Origin: Psychromonas sp. psych-6C06
GTDB lineage: Bacteria; Pseudomonadota; Gammaproteobacteria; Enterobacterales; Psychromonadaceae
Assembly (NCBI RefSeq): GCF_002835465.1
Contig: NZ_PIZM01000006.1
Coordinates: forward strand, 62,001-126,000
Direction of reading: 5' to 3'
Length of the DNA stretch: 64,000 nucleotides
The position numbers were made by a program, and so were the translations under genes. Shown one piece after another: positions 29,025-38,477 of the stretch. Position 1 is the first letter of the stretch, and each line of letters starts with the position of its first letter. Below the pieces are notes generated by a model that saw only the letters and a list, made by a program, of their open reading frames with translations, ran no database searches and was not told the origin of the DNA.

Positions 29025-29915
29025 GCCTTTATCGCTTTCTACATTTTGGTACTGCTCAGTTTTTATTAGGCGTGCAAAGCCACTCACTTCAACACGTTTA
29101 ATGTTTCCCGCATCCACCACGACCTTAGCCTGCAATAATGAAGGGCTATCCATTGATGCCCCTTGCTCAAAAGTGAAAGTGGTCTGTTGTAAATGCTGAT
29201 AAAGATAACAAGCTAAAGCGCCACATGCACTGCCTGTCGCAGATTCTTCTTCTATACCGACAAGTGGTGCAAAGTTGCGACAATTTGCTGTTATCGCGTT
29301 TGTTGGCGTATTTAATTCAAAGAGGTGTAAGCCAACAATGTCATGTGTCGAGCAAAAGGCCGTTATCTTTGTTAGATCGGGCGTGATGTTATCTAATATC
29401 CCGAGTGGAACTGGAATAATAAGATCGCAAAGGCCAGTTGATAACGCTTCAATAGGCAGTGTGGATGACAACTGTTCTGTACTGAGGTTTAACATCGGTG
29501 CAATTTGCTGAGCAGAAAAACCTTTCAGTCTCTTGGGGAGTTGTTGTTGCATGGTCACTAAACCATTGGATGCTATTGTCACTGTAAAAATACCGGCCTG
29601 TGTAATAAAACGATAACTGCCTGTTGTTATCCTTTGTTGCTGGTGGAGTAAATAAAACAGTGCAAGGGTTGCGTGACCACAGAATGCGACCTCTTCAGTC
29701 GGTGTGAAAAAGGAGATAGAAAAGTCTACATTTTGAGGGGTATTAGTTTCCTCAGTGAAAGCACTTAAAAAAACCGTTTCAGAGTAGCCTAGGTAACTAG
29801 CAATCTGTTGTTTTTGATCTCGTGAAAGGTTATCGGCATCAAATACGACACCCGCTAAATTGCCTCCCAGAGCATTTTTGGTAAAAGCGCTGACGGTGTG
29901 CAGTGTAATGGTCAA
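29022..29915 (-). CDS. PhzF family isomerase/epimerase-like protein
   Basis: 297 residues if translation begins at the TTG at 29915, which is 5 bases behind AAGGAG and yields the usual PhzF N-terminus (MTITLHTVSAFTKNALGGNLAGVV); an in-frame ATG at 29948 would add 11 atypical residues and has no binding site. The family acts as isomerases or epimerases; the catalytic Glu region YSETVFL (about residue 44), FFTPTEEVAFCGHATLA and ATGSACGALACYL are present. Physiological substrate unknown. It converges on metH. Confidence 0.88.
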   Translation of the reverse strand: MTITLHTVSAFTKNALGGNLAGVVFDADNLSRDQKQQIASYLGYSETVFLSAFTEETNTPQNVDFSISFFTPTEEVAFCGHATLALFYLLHQQQRITTGSYRFITQAGIFTVTIASNGLVTMQQQLPKRLKGFSAQQIAPMLNLSTEQLSSTLPIEALSTGLCDLIIPVPLGILDNITPDLTKITAFCSTHDIVGLHLFELNTPTNAITANCRNFAPLVGIEEESATGSACGALACYLYQHLQQTTFTFEQGASMDSPSLLQAKVVVDAGNIKRVEVSGFARLIKTEQYQNVESDKG

Positions 29916-30124
29916 ATCAACTCCTTGATAACAACAAATGAAAAACATTCATTATTACAGTTGCGTCTGTTATGTAAACGTTTCCGTGTGATTTAGGGAA
30001 AAAGAGTTTCATTTTAAAAATAACTCATTTTTTAATTTTGATGTTACAAATAACTTTTTAGGCCTTCCTTTCTAGGCAATATCTCTCTATCATTAATGAT
30101 CCATTTTTACAGTTGGTTACCTAG

Positions 30125-33100
30125 ATGCCTAAGATCACTCAGCAAGACATTTCCACCAGTTTTGGTCGTAATATTATCGACCGCGGCAGCCGTTATTTTA
30201 AAGAGAGCCGAGTATTATCTTGCGAGTTTGATGAACAAAATAGTAAGTTAAGTGGTAGCGTTAAAGGTAGCTCTGAAACGCCTTATCAAACCAGTGCTAC
30301 GATCAAGCCTTCGAATAAAGGTGGTTTTATTATCCACAGTACCTGCTCTTGCCCTGTGGGTTGGAACTGTAAACATGCCGTTGCACTCTTGCTTGCTTAT
30401 CAAGCAGATACTCCAAATTATAATATAGAAAACAGCTACCAAACTTGGTTTGAAATGTTGCAAGGGCAATTAGATAAAAAACAACCTGCGCCTGTTGTTA
30501 GTGCCTACGAAGGTTACTTTCGTCTCTCCTTTGTAAAAACGGCCTACAACCACGCATTACAATATATTCAAGTGGAATATGGCTCGGTGCGTTTTCTAAA
30601 AAGTGAAAATGTCAGTGTCTTTGCAGAAAAAGATCTTATTTCAGTGGTTGATAATGAAACTTGGATGGAAAGTTATAAGTGGGTAAAACCTGAAGATATT
30701 AGTATTTTACAACTGTTACTTGCTAAAGAGGGGCGAGTTACTAAGCTAGCAAAAACCACATTACATACTCAGCATGATCAGCTTGCTCTACAGCAAATAT
30801 TAACCACAGGACGCTGTTTCTGGCGTGAAATTACCCTGCCTTTGACTGAATCTGAGCCTAAAGCATTGCAATTAGACTGGCATGATGAAGAGGATTTAAA
30901 ACAGCTTGATGTCTCACTATTAGGCTGTGAAAACTGGTTATTAATCCCAACGCCGACACCTTATTATATCGATACCGATAATGGTCAGATTGGTCAAATT
31001 GAGAGTGAGTTTGACCGTGATTGGATCCTTTCTCTGATTCAAACGCCACCTTTAGCGGCTGAGCAGTGTCAGCACTTTACAGAGCAAGTTTCTCTGCGTT
31101 TTCCACATGCAGTGCTACCTAATCCTATTCGTTATGCAACTCGTACCTTAGATGATTCATTACGCATCGAATTTAGTTTAACAAGCAAAATAGTGAAGGG
31201 TAACCCGCTATTTATCGCTCGCCTGTCATTCTTTTATGGAGAGTTGCGCTTAGACCCCAATGTACTTGACGATAAAACGCGTAATCAATTTATGTTAGAG
31301 GGTGAGATAGCAACTATACAGCGTGATGTTGAAGCGGAGATGATTGCACTTAAAGAGTATCAAAATCTATGCTTATTAGATCTATTTACCTACGATGATA
31401 AACAACCGAAATCCAACCAATTATTGGGTATTTTACCTCCTGAGCTTGGTGGTTCGCAGCAATTCCAATGGTTGTCTTTTCTGACCGCACACAAAGCACG
31501 TTTAGAAGTATTAGGTTGGCAGTTTAATATCGACAGCGATTTGGTATTAGAAAGTGAGCAGATTGATAGCATCGATATCGCCATTGCTGAGCAAGGGCAT
31601 TGGTTCGATTTAGGCGTATCGATTGAAGTTGAAGGTAAACGTATTGAGCTATTACCACTGTTATTGGAATGGTTACGTAATAACGAAGACTGGCAGCAAA
31701 ACAATTTTGATATTTTATTAGCACAAGCTAATGGGCGTCCTTTGCGTGTGAAACGTAGCTCGATTCAGCCGATCTTGTCGATTTTACAAGAGCTGGGTGA
31801 GGTGAATAATGACAATATCAAGTTGCCTCAAAGCCAAGCTGCACTCTTAGCGCAGTTACCTGAGATAAACAGATGGGTGGGCGGTAGTCACGTGAAAGCG
31901 TTGGCAGATAAACTGACTAACTTTAGTGGTATCGAGGCGGTTGATCCTCCTACTGACTTGCAAGCAACTTTGCGTGATTACCAGTTAAGCGGATTAAATT
32001 GGTTAGTATTCTTAAATGAGTACGGATTTTCTGGCGTCTTAGCAGATGATATGGGCCTAGGTAAAACGGTTCAAACTTTGGCTTATCTACTTTATAAAAA
32101 ACAACATCAGCAATTAGATAACCCTGCGATTGTGATTTGTCCGACCTCTTTAGTCGGGAACTGGGTCAATGAAGCGACAAAGTTTACGCCAGATCTATCG
32201 GTACTGGTGTTACATGGTGCGGAGCGACATAAACATTTTGATAGCATTGCTAATTATGATCTGGTGATCACAACTTACCCGTTGGTAGGGCGTGATTTTG
32301 CACAACTTGCGCCATTAACATTTTCTGATCTTATTTTAGATGAAGCACAAACCATTAAAAATCCGTTGGCTAAAATGACCAAAAGCATTAAACAGCTGAA
32401 TGCTAAGCAACGTTTATGTTTAACGGGTACACCGATGGAGAATCATCTGGGTGAATTATGGTCGTTATTTGATTTCTTGATGCCCGGTTTCTTAGGCACG
32501 CACACCACTTTTAATCGTTTTTACCGTAAAGGCATTGAAGGTGAAGGCAATCAACAGGTGCAAGATTGGCTAATTCAGAAAACGCAGCCATTTTTACTGC
32601 GTCGTACTAAGGATGAAGTGGCAAAAGAGTTACCCGCTAAAACAGAAATTGTGCATAAAGTGGTACTGCCAAATGATCAGCGTACATTGTATGAGAGCAT
32701 CCGTATTACGATGGAAGCGAAGGTACGTGACCTGTTAAAAGAGAAAGGCATGGCGCGAAGCCGTATTGAATTTTTAGATGCGCTGCTTAAATTACGTCAG
32801 GCTTGTTGCGATCCTCGTTTAGTGAAGCTTGAACATGCGCAAGGGATTAAAGGCTCTGCGAAGCTAGATTTCTTGATGGAGATTGTCCCTGAGATGATTG
32901 AAGAGGGCAGACGCATTTTAATCTTCTCTCAGTTTGCCACCATGTTAGGTTTAATTGGCGATGAGCTAGAAAGCCAAGGCATTAACTTTGTTAAACTCAC
33001 GGGACAAACCCGTAACCGCAGTGAAATTATCGATAAGTTCCAAGCGGGAGAGGTGCCTGTTTTCCTTATATCGCTTAAGGCTGGTGGTGTTGGATTAAAT

Positions 33101-33367
33101 TTAACCGCAGCAGATACGGTTATTCATTATGATCCATGGTGGAACCCTGCTGTTGAAAATCAAGCGACGGACCGTGCTTACCGTATCGGCCAAGATAAAC
33201 CTGTTTTTGTTTATAAGCTGATTTGTGAGCAAACGGTTGAAGAGCGTGTGCTAGCGTTACAGGCACGTAAGCAACAACTTGCTGATAGTGTTTATGGCAA
33301 AGAGCAGGAAGATAAATTTGCACCGGATAGCAGTGATGCATTACTGAAACTATTTGAGCGATATTAA
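30125..33367 (+). CDS. SWIM-domain SNF2/DEAD-box family helicase
   Basis: 1080 residues. N-terminal SWIM zinc finger near residues 75-90 (TCSCPVGWNCKHAVALL, CxC...CxH), a long variable middle, then the SNF2 ATPase: GVLADDMGLGKTVQTLAYLL (about 640), LILDEAQTIKNP, LTGTPMENHLGELWSLFDFL, and helicase C-terminal lobe GGVGLNLTAADTVIHYDPWWNPAVENQATDRAYRIGQ. A conserved family of bacterial double-strand DNA translocases, probably acting in DNA repair or transcription, but its role is not settled. It stands alone and is not in a defence island. Confidence 0.92.
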   Translation: MPKITQQDISTSFGRNIIDRGSRYFKESRVLSCEFDEQNSKLSGSVKGSSETPYQTSATIKPSNKGGFIIHSTCSCPVGWNCKHAVALLLAYQADTPNYNIENSYQTWFEMLQGQLDKKQPAPVVSAYEGYFRLSFVKTAYNHALQYIQVEYGSVRFLKSENVSVFAEKDLISVVDNETWMESYKWVKPEDISILQLLLAKEGRVTKLAKTTLHTQHDQLALQQILTTGRCFWREITLPLTESEPKALQLDWHDEEDLKQLDVSLLGCENWLLIPTPTPYYIDTDNGQIGQIESEFDRDWILSLIQTPPLAAEQCQHFTEQVSLRFPHAVLPNPIRYATRTLDDSLRIEFSLTSKIVKGNPLFIARLSFFYGELRLDPNVLDDKTRNQFMLEGEIATIQRDVEAEMIALKEYQNLCLLDLFTYDDKQPKSNQLLGILPPELGGSQQFQWLSFLTAHKARLEVLGWQFNIDSDLVLESEQIDSIDIAIAEQGHWFDLGVSIEVEGKRIELLPLLLEWLRNNEDWQQNNFDILLAQANGRPLRVKRSSIQPILSILQELGEVNNDNIKLPQSQAALLAQLPEINRWVGGSHVKALADKLTNFSGIEAVDPPTDLQATLRDYQLSGLNWLVFLNEYGFSGVLADDMGLGKTVQTLAYLLYKKQHQQLDNPAIVICPTSLVGNWVNEATKFTPDLSVLVLHGAERHKHFDSIANYDLVITTYPLVGRDFAQLAPLTFSDLILDEAQTIKNPLAKMTKSIKQLNAKQRLCLTGTPMENHLGELWSLFDFLMPGFLGTHTTFNRFYRKGIEGEGNQQVQDWLIQKTQPFLLRRTKDEVAKELPAKTEIVHKVVLPNDQRTLYESIRITMEAKVRDLLKEKGMARSRIEFLDALLKLRQACCDPRLVKLEHAQGIKGSAKLDFLMEIVPEMIEEGRRILIFSQFATMLGLIGDELESQGINFVKLTGQTRNRSEIIDKFQAGEVPVFLISLKAGGVGLNLTAADTVIHYDPWWNPAVENQATDRAYRIGQDKPVFVYKLICEQTVEERVLALQARKQQLADSVYGKEQEDKFAPDSSDALLKLFERY

Positions 33368-33388
33368 TAGTTTAGTGTCTGATAATAT

Positions 33389-33411
33389 AAAGCGAAGCAT
33401 CGCTTCGCTTT
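33389..33411 (+). terminator. Hairpin after the SNF2 helicase gene
   Basis: Perfect 10 bp stem AAAGCGAAGC / GCTTCGCTTT with a 3-base loop, 22 bases after the stop. Followed by GTATTT, so the T tract is imperfect. It directly abuts the inverted-repeat element at 33415. Confidence 0.65.
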
Positions 33412-33414
33412 GTA

Positions 33415-33484
33415 TTTAACCTCAATTCTGGTTAATAGAAGCGTTATTGTATCGCTATGCTTATCCAGCATTGAGGTTATTTAA
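33415..33484. repeat. Inverted-repeat element, copy 2 (70 bp minimal form)
   Basis: Left end AACCTCAATTCTGG, right end CCAGCATTGAGGTT: a 14 bp terminal inverted repeat with one mismatch, both ends followed or preceded by TTTAA. Between them are GTTAATAGAAGCGTTAT and GTATCGCTATGCTTAT, the same subterminal sequences as in copies 1 and 3, but the internal core is missing. Its right end supplies the stop codon of the minus-strand gene that follows. Confidence 0.8.
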
Positions 33485-34137
33485 TCTTTTATCACGCCTT
33501 GTTTTATTAAGCGCATAAACAGCGAGTTTGCTTCTTTAAATCCGTCATCCATTTTGATCATACGACTATTTTTATTACACTTCCCCACCACTTTCATTGC
33601 TGGTCGAAAGAATAATTTATAGTGCTTTTTATCCTCCTGTAGACAAAACTCATCCTCAGAAAAGTCACTATGTTCTTTCAAGTCATAGGTACTAAAGATA
33701 TCTACGAGTGCTCCCATTGTTGGGCCTGAAATTGTATGTTGAGCTAATGTCATGCCAGCTGCATTTGATATCATCACTTCAAAAGGAGTGCTCCGATAGG
33801 CAAGAGTGGTATAAAGTTTACGTAGTTGTTTAGAGGTGGGTTTAACGGCTGTGTGGATACGACCATCGATACAGAAACGGATCAGCTTTTCCTGCGCCAT
33901 AAAAGCGATCATATCAGTATCAATAATGGAGTGTTCTTGTCCTAAGAAATCTGGCAGTAGCTTTAAGACATCGAGATGATTTTTACGTTTAAAACAGTTG
34001 CTCCGATCGAGATGCAAAAGGCGACCATCGGGTAAAATATAACCCGCTTCATGAATATCATTGGTTAAACCAAGCACTTCAATGAGCTTGTCTGTATCAT
34101 TCGTTGGAATCTCGCTATGATCGTGTTCTGTTTCCAT
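33481..34137 (-). CDS. Conserved hypothetical protein in mgsA-ycbX operon
   Basis: 218 residues, soluble, no signal peptide or membrane helix. Visible features: acidic N-terminus, EAGYILPDGRLLHLDRS (residues about 30-46), and a basic stretch TSKQLRKLYTTLAYRS. The AGYILPDGRLL pattern recurs in many uncharacterised and phage-encoded proteins, but I cannot name the family or a function. It lies 14 bases behind ycbX, so it is probably the third gene of that operon. Its TAA stop lies inside the repeat element at 33415-33484. Confidence 0.7.
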   Translation of the reverse strand: METEHDHSEIPTNDTDKLIEVLGLTNDIHEAGYILPDGRLLHLDRSNCFKRKNHLDVLKLLPDFLGQEHSIIDTDMIAFMAQEKLIRFCIDGRIHTAVKPTSKQLRKLYTTLAYRSTPFEVMISNAAGMTLAQHTISGPTMGALVDIFSTYDLKEHSDFSEDEFCLQEDKKHYKLFFRPAMKVVGKCNKNSRMIKMDDGFKEANSLFMRLIKQGVIKD

Positions 34138-34151
34138 GCAAACCCTTATTA

Positions 34152-35252
34152 TTAATGATTCAGTTTAATATCCGACAGTGGAATGCAACTGCAAGCAAGA
34201 ACATAACCCTGCTCTATTTCTGTTTCCGTGAGCGCTTCATTGCTGAGTGTTAATACTTCGCCATCAACTAGTTCGACTTTACAACGTCCACATTTTCCAC
34301 CTCGACAAGAGTAAGGGATGTTAACGCCCGCTTGCTCTGCTTGATCTAATAATAGTTGCTGATTATCACCTGTCACGGTAATGGATGATGTTTGATAATT
34401 AATTTGCAGCGAACGGTTTTTATCGCTCTGCATACCCGCTTGTGACCCATATACAATCGCTTCTTGCGTTGCTAATACCTGCACTTCGTCACCGGCTCTT
34501 ATTATGCCTGTGTTAAGCGGTATCAAGTTCTGTCCAAAGTCGATATCGCCTTGGTGGTAACGAAAAGACGCGAGTGTTGCTAGTGGTTCATTCTTTGCTG
34601 CAATGCCTGTTTTTGGATCGACATTGGTAAATAAGCAACGAGAGCAAGGTTTGCTTACCTCAAATTCAACTTCACCAATTTTGATCCGTGCCCAGCTATC
34701 TTCAATAAAAGGTAGTTCACCTTCGATAACAATATTAGGGCGAAAGTGTAGTGCGCTTACAGGCTTGTCGAGTTTAGCATTTAACTTAGCAACCGATGTT
34801 TGATTGATCAATAGTAACGGATAGCCATCGGCAAAAGTGACCGGAGCTGTTTTGTTTTTAACGCAACGTTGGCTATGTTCTGCAAAAAAGACCAGTTGGC
34901 AAGGTTGCTGCAAATATTGGCTAAACCAGTTATCGTAATCATAATGACAATGTAACGCGTTAACGTTGTCGCCCCATATTTGAGAACGTTGTACTTCACT
35001 TGAAAATGTTTCTGGATCAATAGTCAACGTATTCATTTTTGGCGCGTTTATTATCAAGGTGTTTTTTGAAAACTGAACATCTATCTGTGTTAACAGTGGC
35101 TGAGTTCGCCCTGTAATAAAAGCTCCATCTTGGTCAACCAGCATATAACGACGATCAAAACGAATTCCTGCTTGTTCAACAAATGCTGCTGGCTGGCTAA
35201 TTGCTTTAACTGATTTAATTGGGTAGATATATATATCCGTTAAGGTCTGCAT
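34152..35252 (-). CDS. ycbX: MOSC and 2Fe-2S ferredoxin domain protein YcbX
   Basis: 366 residues, E. coli YcbX being 369. MOSC N-terminal beta-barrel (YIYPIKSVKAISQPAAFVEQAGIRFDRRYMLVDQDG), MOSC core with the molybdenum-ligand Cys in KPCSRCLFTNVDPKTG (about residue 205) and DFGQNLIPLN, then a plant-type 2Fe-2S domain (YSCRGGKCGRCKVEL ... VLACSC). YcbX reduces N-hydroxylated base analogues using a molybdenum cofactor. Its ATG immediately follows the mgsA TAG, so the two are translationally coupled. Confidence 0.93.
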   Translation of the reverse strand: MQTLTDIYIYPIKSVKAISQPAAFVEQAGIRFDRRYMLVDQDGAFITGRTQPLLTQIDVQFSKNTLIINAPKMNTLTIDPETFSSEVQRSQIWGDNVNALHCHYDYDNWFSQYLQQPCQLVFFAEHSQRCVKNKTAPVTFADGYPLLLINQTSVAKLNAKLDKPVSALHFRPNIVIEGELPFIEDSWARIKIGEVEFEVSKPCSRCLFTNVDPKTGIAAKNEPLATLASFRYHQGDIDFGQNLIPLNTGIIRAGDEVQVLATQEAIVYGSQAGMQSDKNRSLQINYQTSSITVTGDNQQLLLDQAEQAGVNIPYSCRGGKCGRCKVELVDGEVLTLSNEALTETEIEQGYVLACSCIPLSDIKLNH

Positions 35253-35711
35253 CTATTTGACTCGCTCTGCTAAATAGCCATGGTAATCTGGAATACGGGT
35301 ATGATAGCTTTCATTAATATGCAGTGAATCCATAATAAAGTCTGCGGTAGAAATATTGGTGGCAACAGGAATGTTCCAAACAGCTGCTAACCGTAACAGT
35401 GCTTTTACATCCGGGTCATGCGGGGCTGCATTCATGGGATCCCAAAAAAAGATTAGCACATCTATTTCTCCTTCTGAAATCTTTGCCCCTAGCTGTTGAT
35501 CTCCTCCCATTGGCCCTGAAAATAGACAGGTGATCGGTAACGAAAGTTGGCTTGATAAAATAGAGCCCGTTGTACCTGTGGCGTAAAGGTGATGTAATTT
35601 AAGGACTTCTATTCGCTCTTTAGACCACTTTAAGAGTGACTCTTTCATATTATCGTGGGCAACTAATGCAATACGTTTATGTTTCTTTAATTCTCGAGTG
35701 GTGTAGTTCAT
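35253..35711 (-). CDS. mgsA: Methylglyoxal synthase
   Basis: 152 residues from the ATG at 35711 (AGGA upstream), equal to the E. coli length; an ATG five codons earlier lacks a binding site. Converts dihydroxyacetone phosphate to methylglyoxal, a bypass relieving sugar-phosphate stress. Signatures: [56 protein letters not shown] (with the catalytic Asp), and [12 protein letters not shown]. First gene of the operon. Confidence 0.97.
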   Translation of the reverse strand: MNYTTRELKKHKRIALVAHDNMKESLLKWSKERIEVLKLHHLYATGTTGSILSSQLSLPITCLFSGPMGGDQQLGAKISEGEIDVLIFFWDPMNAAPHDPDVKALLRLAAVWNIPVATNISTADFIMDSLHINESYHTRIPDYHGYLAERVK

Positions 35712-35792
35712 ATTGAGTCCTGACAAACTTGTAAAGTGAGGGTTATAGATTAAGCTAATAGTGCAACAAACTTAAATGATTTTGGAGTTTCT

Positions 35793-36275
35793 ATGTCAAA
35801 TGGTGATCAATTACCGCTTTATACTGCAACGCAATTGCCTGTGTTATTTAGTGACGATGCAAGTTGTAAATTTATCGCGTTAAAAATCAAAAGTGAAGAA
35901 GACAATACTGCATTACATGCTATCTATATTGAGCAACAGTCGCAGCCTATTGAGTTTCCATTTGGCGCTTTGATTACGGTCACTGAGTGGGAAGGCAAGA
36001 GTGAGCGTGAAGAATTTTTTATTGAGGCAGAGAGTGTCGAACTGTTAATGGAGAAACTTCAACGCTTTGATGAAGTTAATAGTTTCGTTTTTCTTCAGGT
36101 TCCTAATTCTGTGACTATTGATACGGTGACTATGCAGCCACAGCAGCTATTCTGTTTGTTATTTCCTGAATTAGGGGGCTTTAATTCAGATGCGCCTGAA
36201 GAGATTAGATTTGGTTTGAAAAATAGCTCGGTAGCCTTGCTACACCGTTTAGAAAGCAGTAAAAGTAATATTTAA
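35793..36275 (+). CDS. Hypothetical protein
   Basis: 160 residues, acidic, soluble, no signal peptide. I do not recognise the family. Segments such as FFIEAESVELLMEKLQRFDEVNSFVFLQVPN and QQLFCLLFPELGGFNSD look like a compact alpha/beta domain. TGGAG lies 8 bases before the ATG and the base composition matches its neighbours, so it is probably a real gene. It is divergent from mgsA and its TAA lies within the left end of the repeat element at 36271. Confidence 0.65.
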   Translation: MSNGDQLPLYTATQLPVLFSDDASCKFIALKIKSEEDNTALHAIYIEQQSQPIEFPFGALITVTEWEGKSEREEFFIEAESVELLMEKLQRFDEVNSFVFLQVPNSVTIDTVTMQPQQLFCLLFPELGGFNSDAPEEIRFGLKNSSVALLHRLESSKSNI

Positions 36276-36463
36276 CATCAATTCTGGTTAATGGAAGCGT
36301 GATGGTGTTTAAAATTATGGTGTTGCTACTTTAATAAAGTGCCGTTAGTTGACCGTAGTTCAAGGTAAATTATTGTTGCAATAAGGGGTTATTGGTAGGT
36401 GATTTAACGCCGAAATTAGCGGTATTGTATCATTTTGCTTATCCAGAACTGAAGTTATTTAAA
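36271..36463. repeat. Inverted-repeat element, copy 3 (193 bp)
   Basis: Left end AACATCAATTCTGG then TTAATGGAAGCGT; right end TTTTGCTTATCCAGAACTGAAGTT. The ends form an imperfect 14 bp inverted repeat of the same sequence as copies 1 and 2. The core from TTCAAGG through GGGGTTATTGG to TGATTTAACGCC (36358-36411) matches copy 1. No coding capacity. Confidence 0.8.
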
Positions 36464-36476
36464 TTATCAATCTAAG

Positions 36477-36506
36477 AAAAGGGGCTCACTAATGAGCCCC
36501 TTTTAT
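36477..36506 (-). terminator. Bidirectional-type terminator of yijD
   Basis: Perfect stem AAAAGGGGCTCA / TGAGCCCCTTTT with a 4-base loop, ending one base before the yijD stop-side boundary. T-rich on both strands, so it may also stop transcripts coming from the left. Confidence 0.85.
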
Positions 36507-36866
36507 TTATGCTTCGTAATGATTATCTTTAAACATCCATTTGTACATTAACCAAATAGCTAATAATAGCGTGATAGTAATGGAGATAAAGTTTGACCCA
36601 AGCTCAGGGTATAAGGCACCCGTAAAAGCTGAATAAGCAAAAATGCCCATAAAGAACGTTGCCCAGGCAGGACGTATACTGACTTCATTATTCGCTTCTT
36701 TAATGTAAAAGCCGTAAAAGTGATTAACTGTAAAAAATAGGGTAAAGAACGGGAAGATAGAGAATTCGACCTGTGAAATGGTGAAAATAGATAAGCAGGC
36801 ATTGAGTGATAAGCCAATTAAAAAAGTATAAAAGATCCATTTTAGCGATATCGAGTTTTTACTCAT
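36507..36866 (-). CDS. yijD: Inner membrane protein YijD (DUF1422)
   Basis: 119 residues from the ATG at 36866 (AAGGG upstream), the same length as E. coli YijD; the frame is open 14 codons further up. Four hydrophobic segments, and the diagnostic C-terminal part ALYPELGSNFISITITLLLAIWLMYKW matches YijD (YPDIGSNF). In E. coli yijD sits with fabR beside sthA; here the fabR regulator is missing but sthA is the divergent neighbour. Function unknown. Confidence 0.85.
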   Translation of the reverse strand: MSKNSISLKWIFYTFLIGLSLNACLSIFTISQVEFSIFPFFTLFFTVNHFYGFYIKEANNEVSIRPAWATFFMGIFAYSAFTGALYPELGSNFISITITLLLAIWLMYKWMFKDNHYEA

Positions 36867-37046
36867 AGAGGTACCCTTAGCAAAGAAGTTGTAGATTAAA
36901 AATAACACGAAGGCTCAGATTTTTCCCCTTTTTTTAGTGCTTAATTTTTTATCAACTGCACTGCTCACGATTTGTTACTCCAATGTGTGACAAATGCAAA
37001 TCAATTGTTAATATCAGCTTTTATTTTCTGCAGTTAAAGGTTCATC

Positions 37047-38477
37047 ATGTCTAAATCAAAAAATAGCAACAATGCCACACCAAGTTATGATTACGATGCC
37101 ATTGTGATTGGTACAGGCCCTGGCGGAGAAGGGACGGCAATGAAACTAGCCAAAGGCGGTCTCTCAGTTGCTGTGATTGAAAAATATAAAGATATTGGTG
37201 GTGGTTGTACCCACTGGGGGACGATTCCCTCAAAGGCGCTTAGACACAGTGTTAGCCAGTTAATTGAACTTAAAAATAATGCGCTGTTTGTTAATAATTA
37301 CCCACAAAAAGCCTCTTTTACCTTTGCAGATGTGCTGCGCCATACAGAAGGTGTCATTAGTAAACAGGTTAATATGCGCAGTAACTTTTATAACCGTAAT
37401 AACTGCACCCTGATTTTTGGTGAAGCCTCTTTTGTTGATAACCATAGTATTGCAGTGAAGGGCCGAGATGGCACCATTGATACGATAACAGCAAAAGATA
37501 TTGTTATTGCGACAGGTTCGCGACCTTATCACCCTGATGATATCGACTTTGAGGCTGCCAATATTTATGACAGTGATACCATTCTTTCTCTCGACTACCA
37601 ACCACAGCATATTGCTATTTATGGCGCAGGTGTTATTGGTTCAGAGTACGCATCTATTTTTAGGGGGTTAGGAGTAAAAACAGATCTTATTAATACACGT
37701 GATCGCTTACTCTCTTTCTTAGATGCTGAGATGTCTGATGCGCTTTCGTACCATTTCCGCCATTCTGGTATTATTTTGCGCCATGATGAAGAGTATGAAA
37801 AAGTGGAAAGTACTAAAGATGGGGTGGTCTTGCACTTTAAGTCCGGTAAAAAAATGAAAGCGGGTTGTTTGCTTTATGCGAATGGTCGAACAGGTAATAC
37901 TGATAAGTTAAACCTTGAAGCGGTTGGCTTAAAAGCAGATGGTCGAGGCCAACTTGCTATTAATGAGTATTACCAAACTGAGACGAAGAATATATATGCG
38001 ATTGGTGATGTGATTGGTTACCCAAGTCTTGCCAGTGCTGCTTATGATCAAGGGCGAATTGCGGCTCATGCTATTTTGATTAAAGAAGGTAAGAAGAAGC
38101 TGATAAAAGATATTCCAACGGGTATTTACACGATTCCAGAAATAAGCTCAGTGGGTAAAACAGAGCAGATGTTGACGCAACAGAAAGTACCTTACGAAGT
38201 TGGACGAGCACAATTTAAAGATCTTGCTCGTTCGCAAATATTAGGCTCTGATGTCGGCAGTTTGAAGATTCTTTTTCATCGTGAAACCAAAGAAATTTTG
38301 GGCATTCACTGTTTTGGTGAGCGTGCCGCAGAGATTATTCATATCGGACAAGCGATTATGCAACAAAAGGGTGAAGGCAATAATATCGAATACTTTGTTA
38401 ATACTACCTTCAATTACCCTACGATGGCAGAAGCCTACCGTGTTGCCGCTTTAAATGGCTTAAACCGTCTCTTTTAA
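37047..38477 (+). CDS. sthA: Soluble pyridine nucleotide transhydrogenase
   Basis: 476 residues. Flavoprotein exchanging hydride between NADPH and NAD. FAD site [18 protein letters not shown] near residue 20; NAD(P) site [17 protein letters not shown] near 192; FAD second motif [10 protein letters not shown]. The disulfide of related reductases is absent: the motif reads [17 protein letters not shown], exactly the SthA form. Its end overlaps the converging nudE by 18 bases. Confidence 0.97.
   Translation: MSKSKNSNNATPSYDYDAIVIGTGPGGEGTAMKLAKGGLSVAVIEKYKDIGGGCTHWGTIPSKALRHSVSQLIELKNNALFVNNYPQKASFTFADVLRHTEGVISKQVNMRSNFYNRNNCTLIFGEASFVDNHSIAVKGRDGTIDTITAKDIVIATGSRPYHPDDIDFEAANIYDSDTILSLDYQPQHIAIYGAGVIGSEYASIFRGLGVKTDLINTRDRLLSFLDAEMSDALSYHFRHSGIILRHDEEYEKVESTKDGVVLHFKSGKKMKAGCLLYANGRTGNTDKLNLEAVGLKADGRGQLAINEYYQTETKNIYAIGDVIGYPSLASAAYDQGRIAAHAILIKEGKKKLIKDIPTGIYTIPEISSVGKTEQMLTQQKVPYEVGRAQFKDLARSQILGSDVGSLKILFHRETKEILGIHCFGERAAEIIHIGQAIMQQKGEGNNIEYFVNTTFNYPTMAEAYRVAALNGLNRLF

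Noticed and set aside
30125-33367. SNF2 helicase as part of a phage-defence system
   Set aside because: No nuclease, methylase, DUF1998 or other DISARM-type neighbours; flanking genes are housekeeping and the SWIM-SNF2 form is a common chromosomal family.
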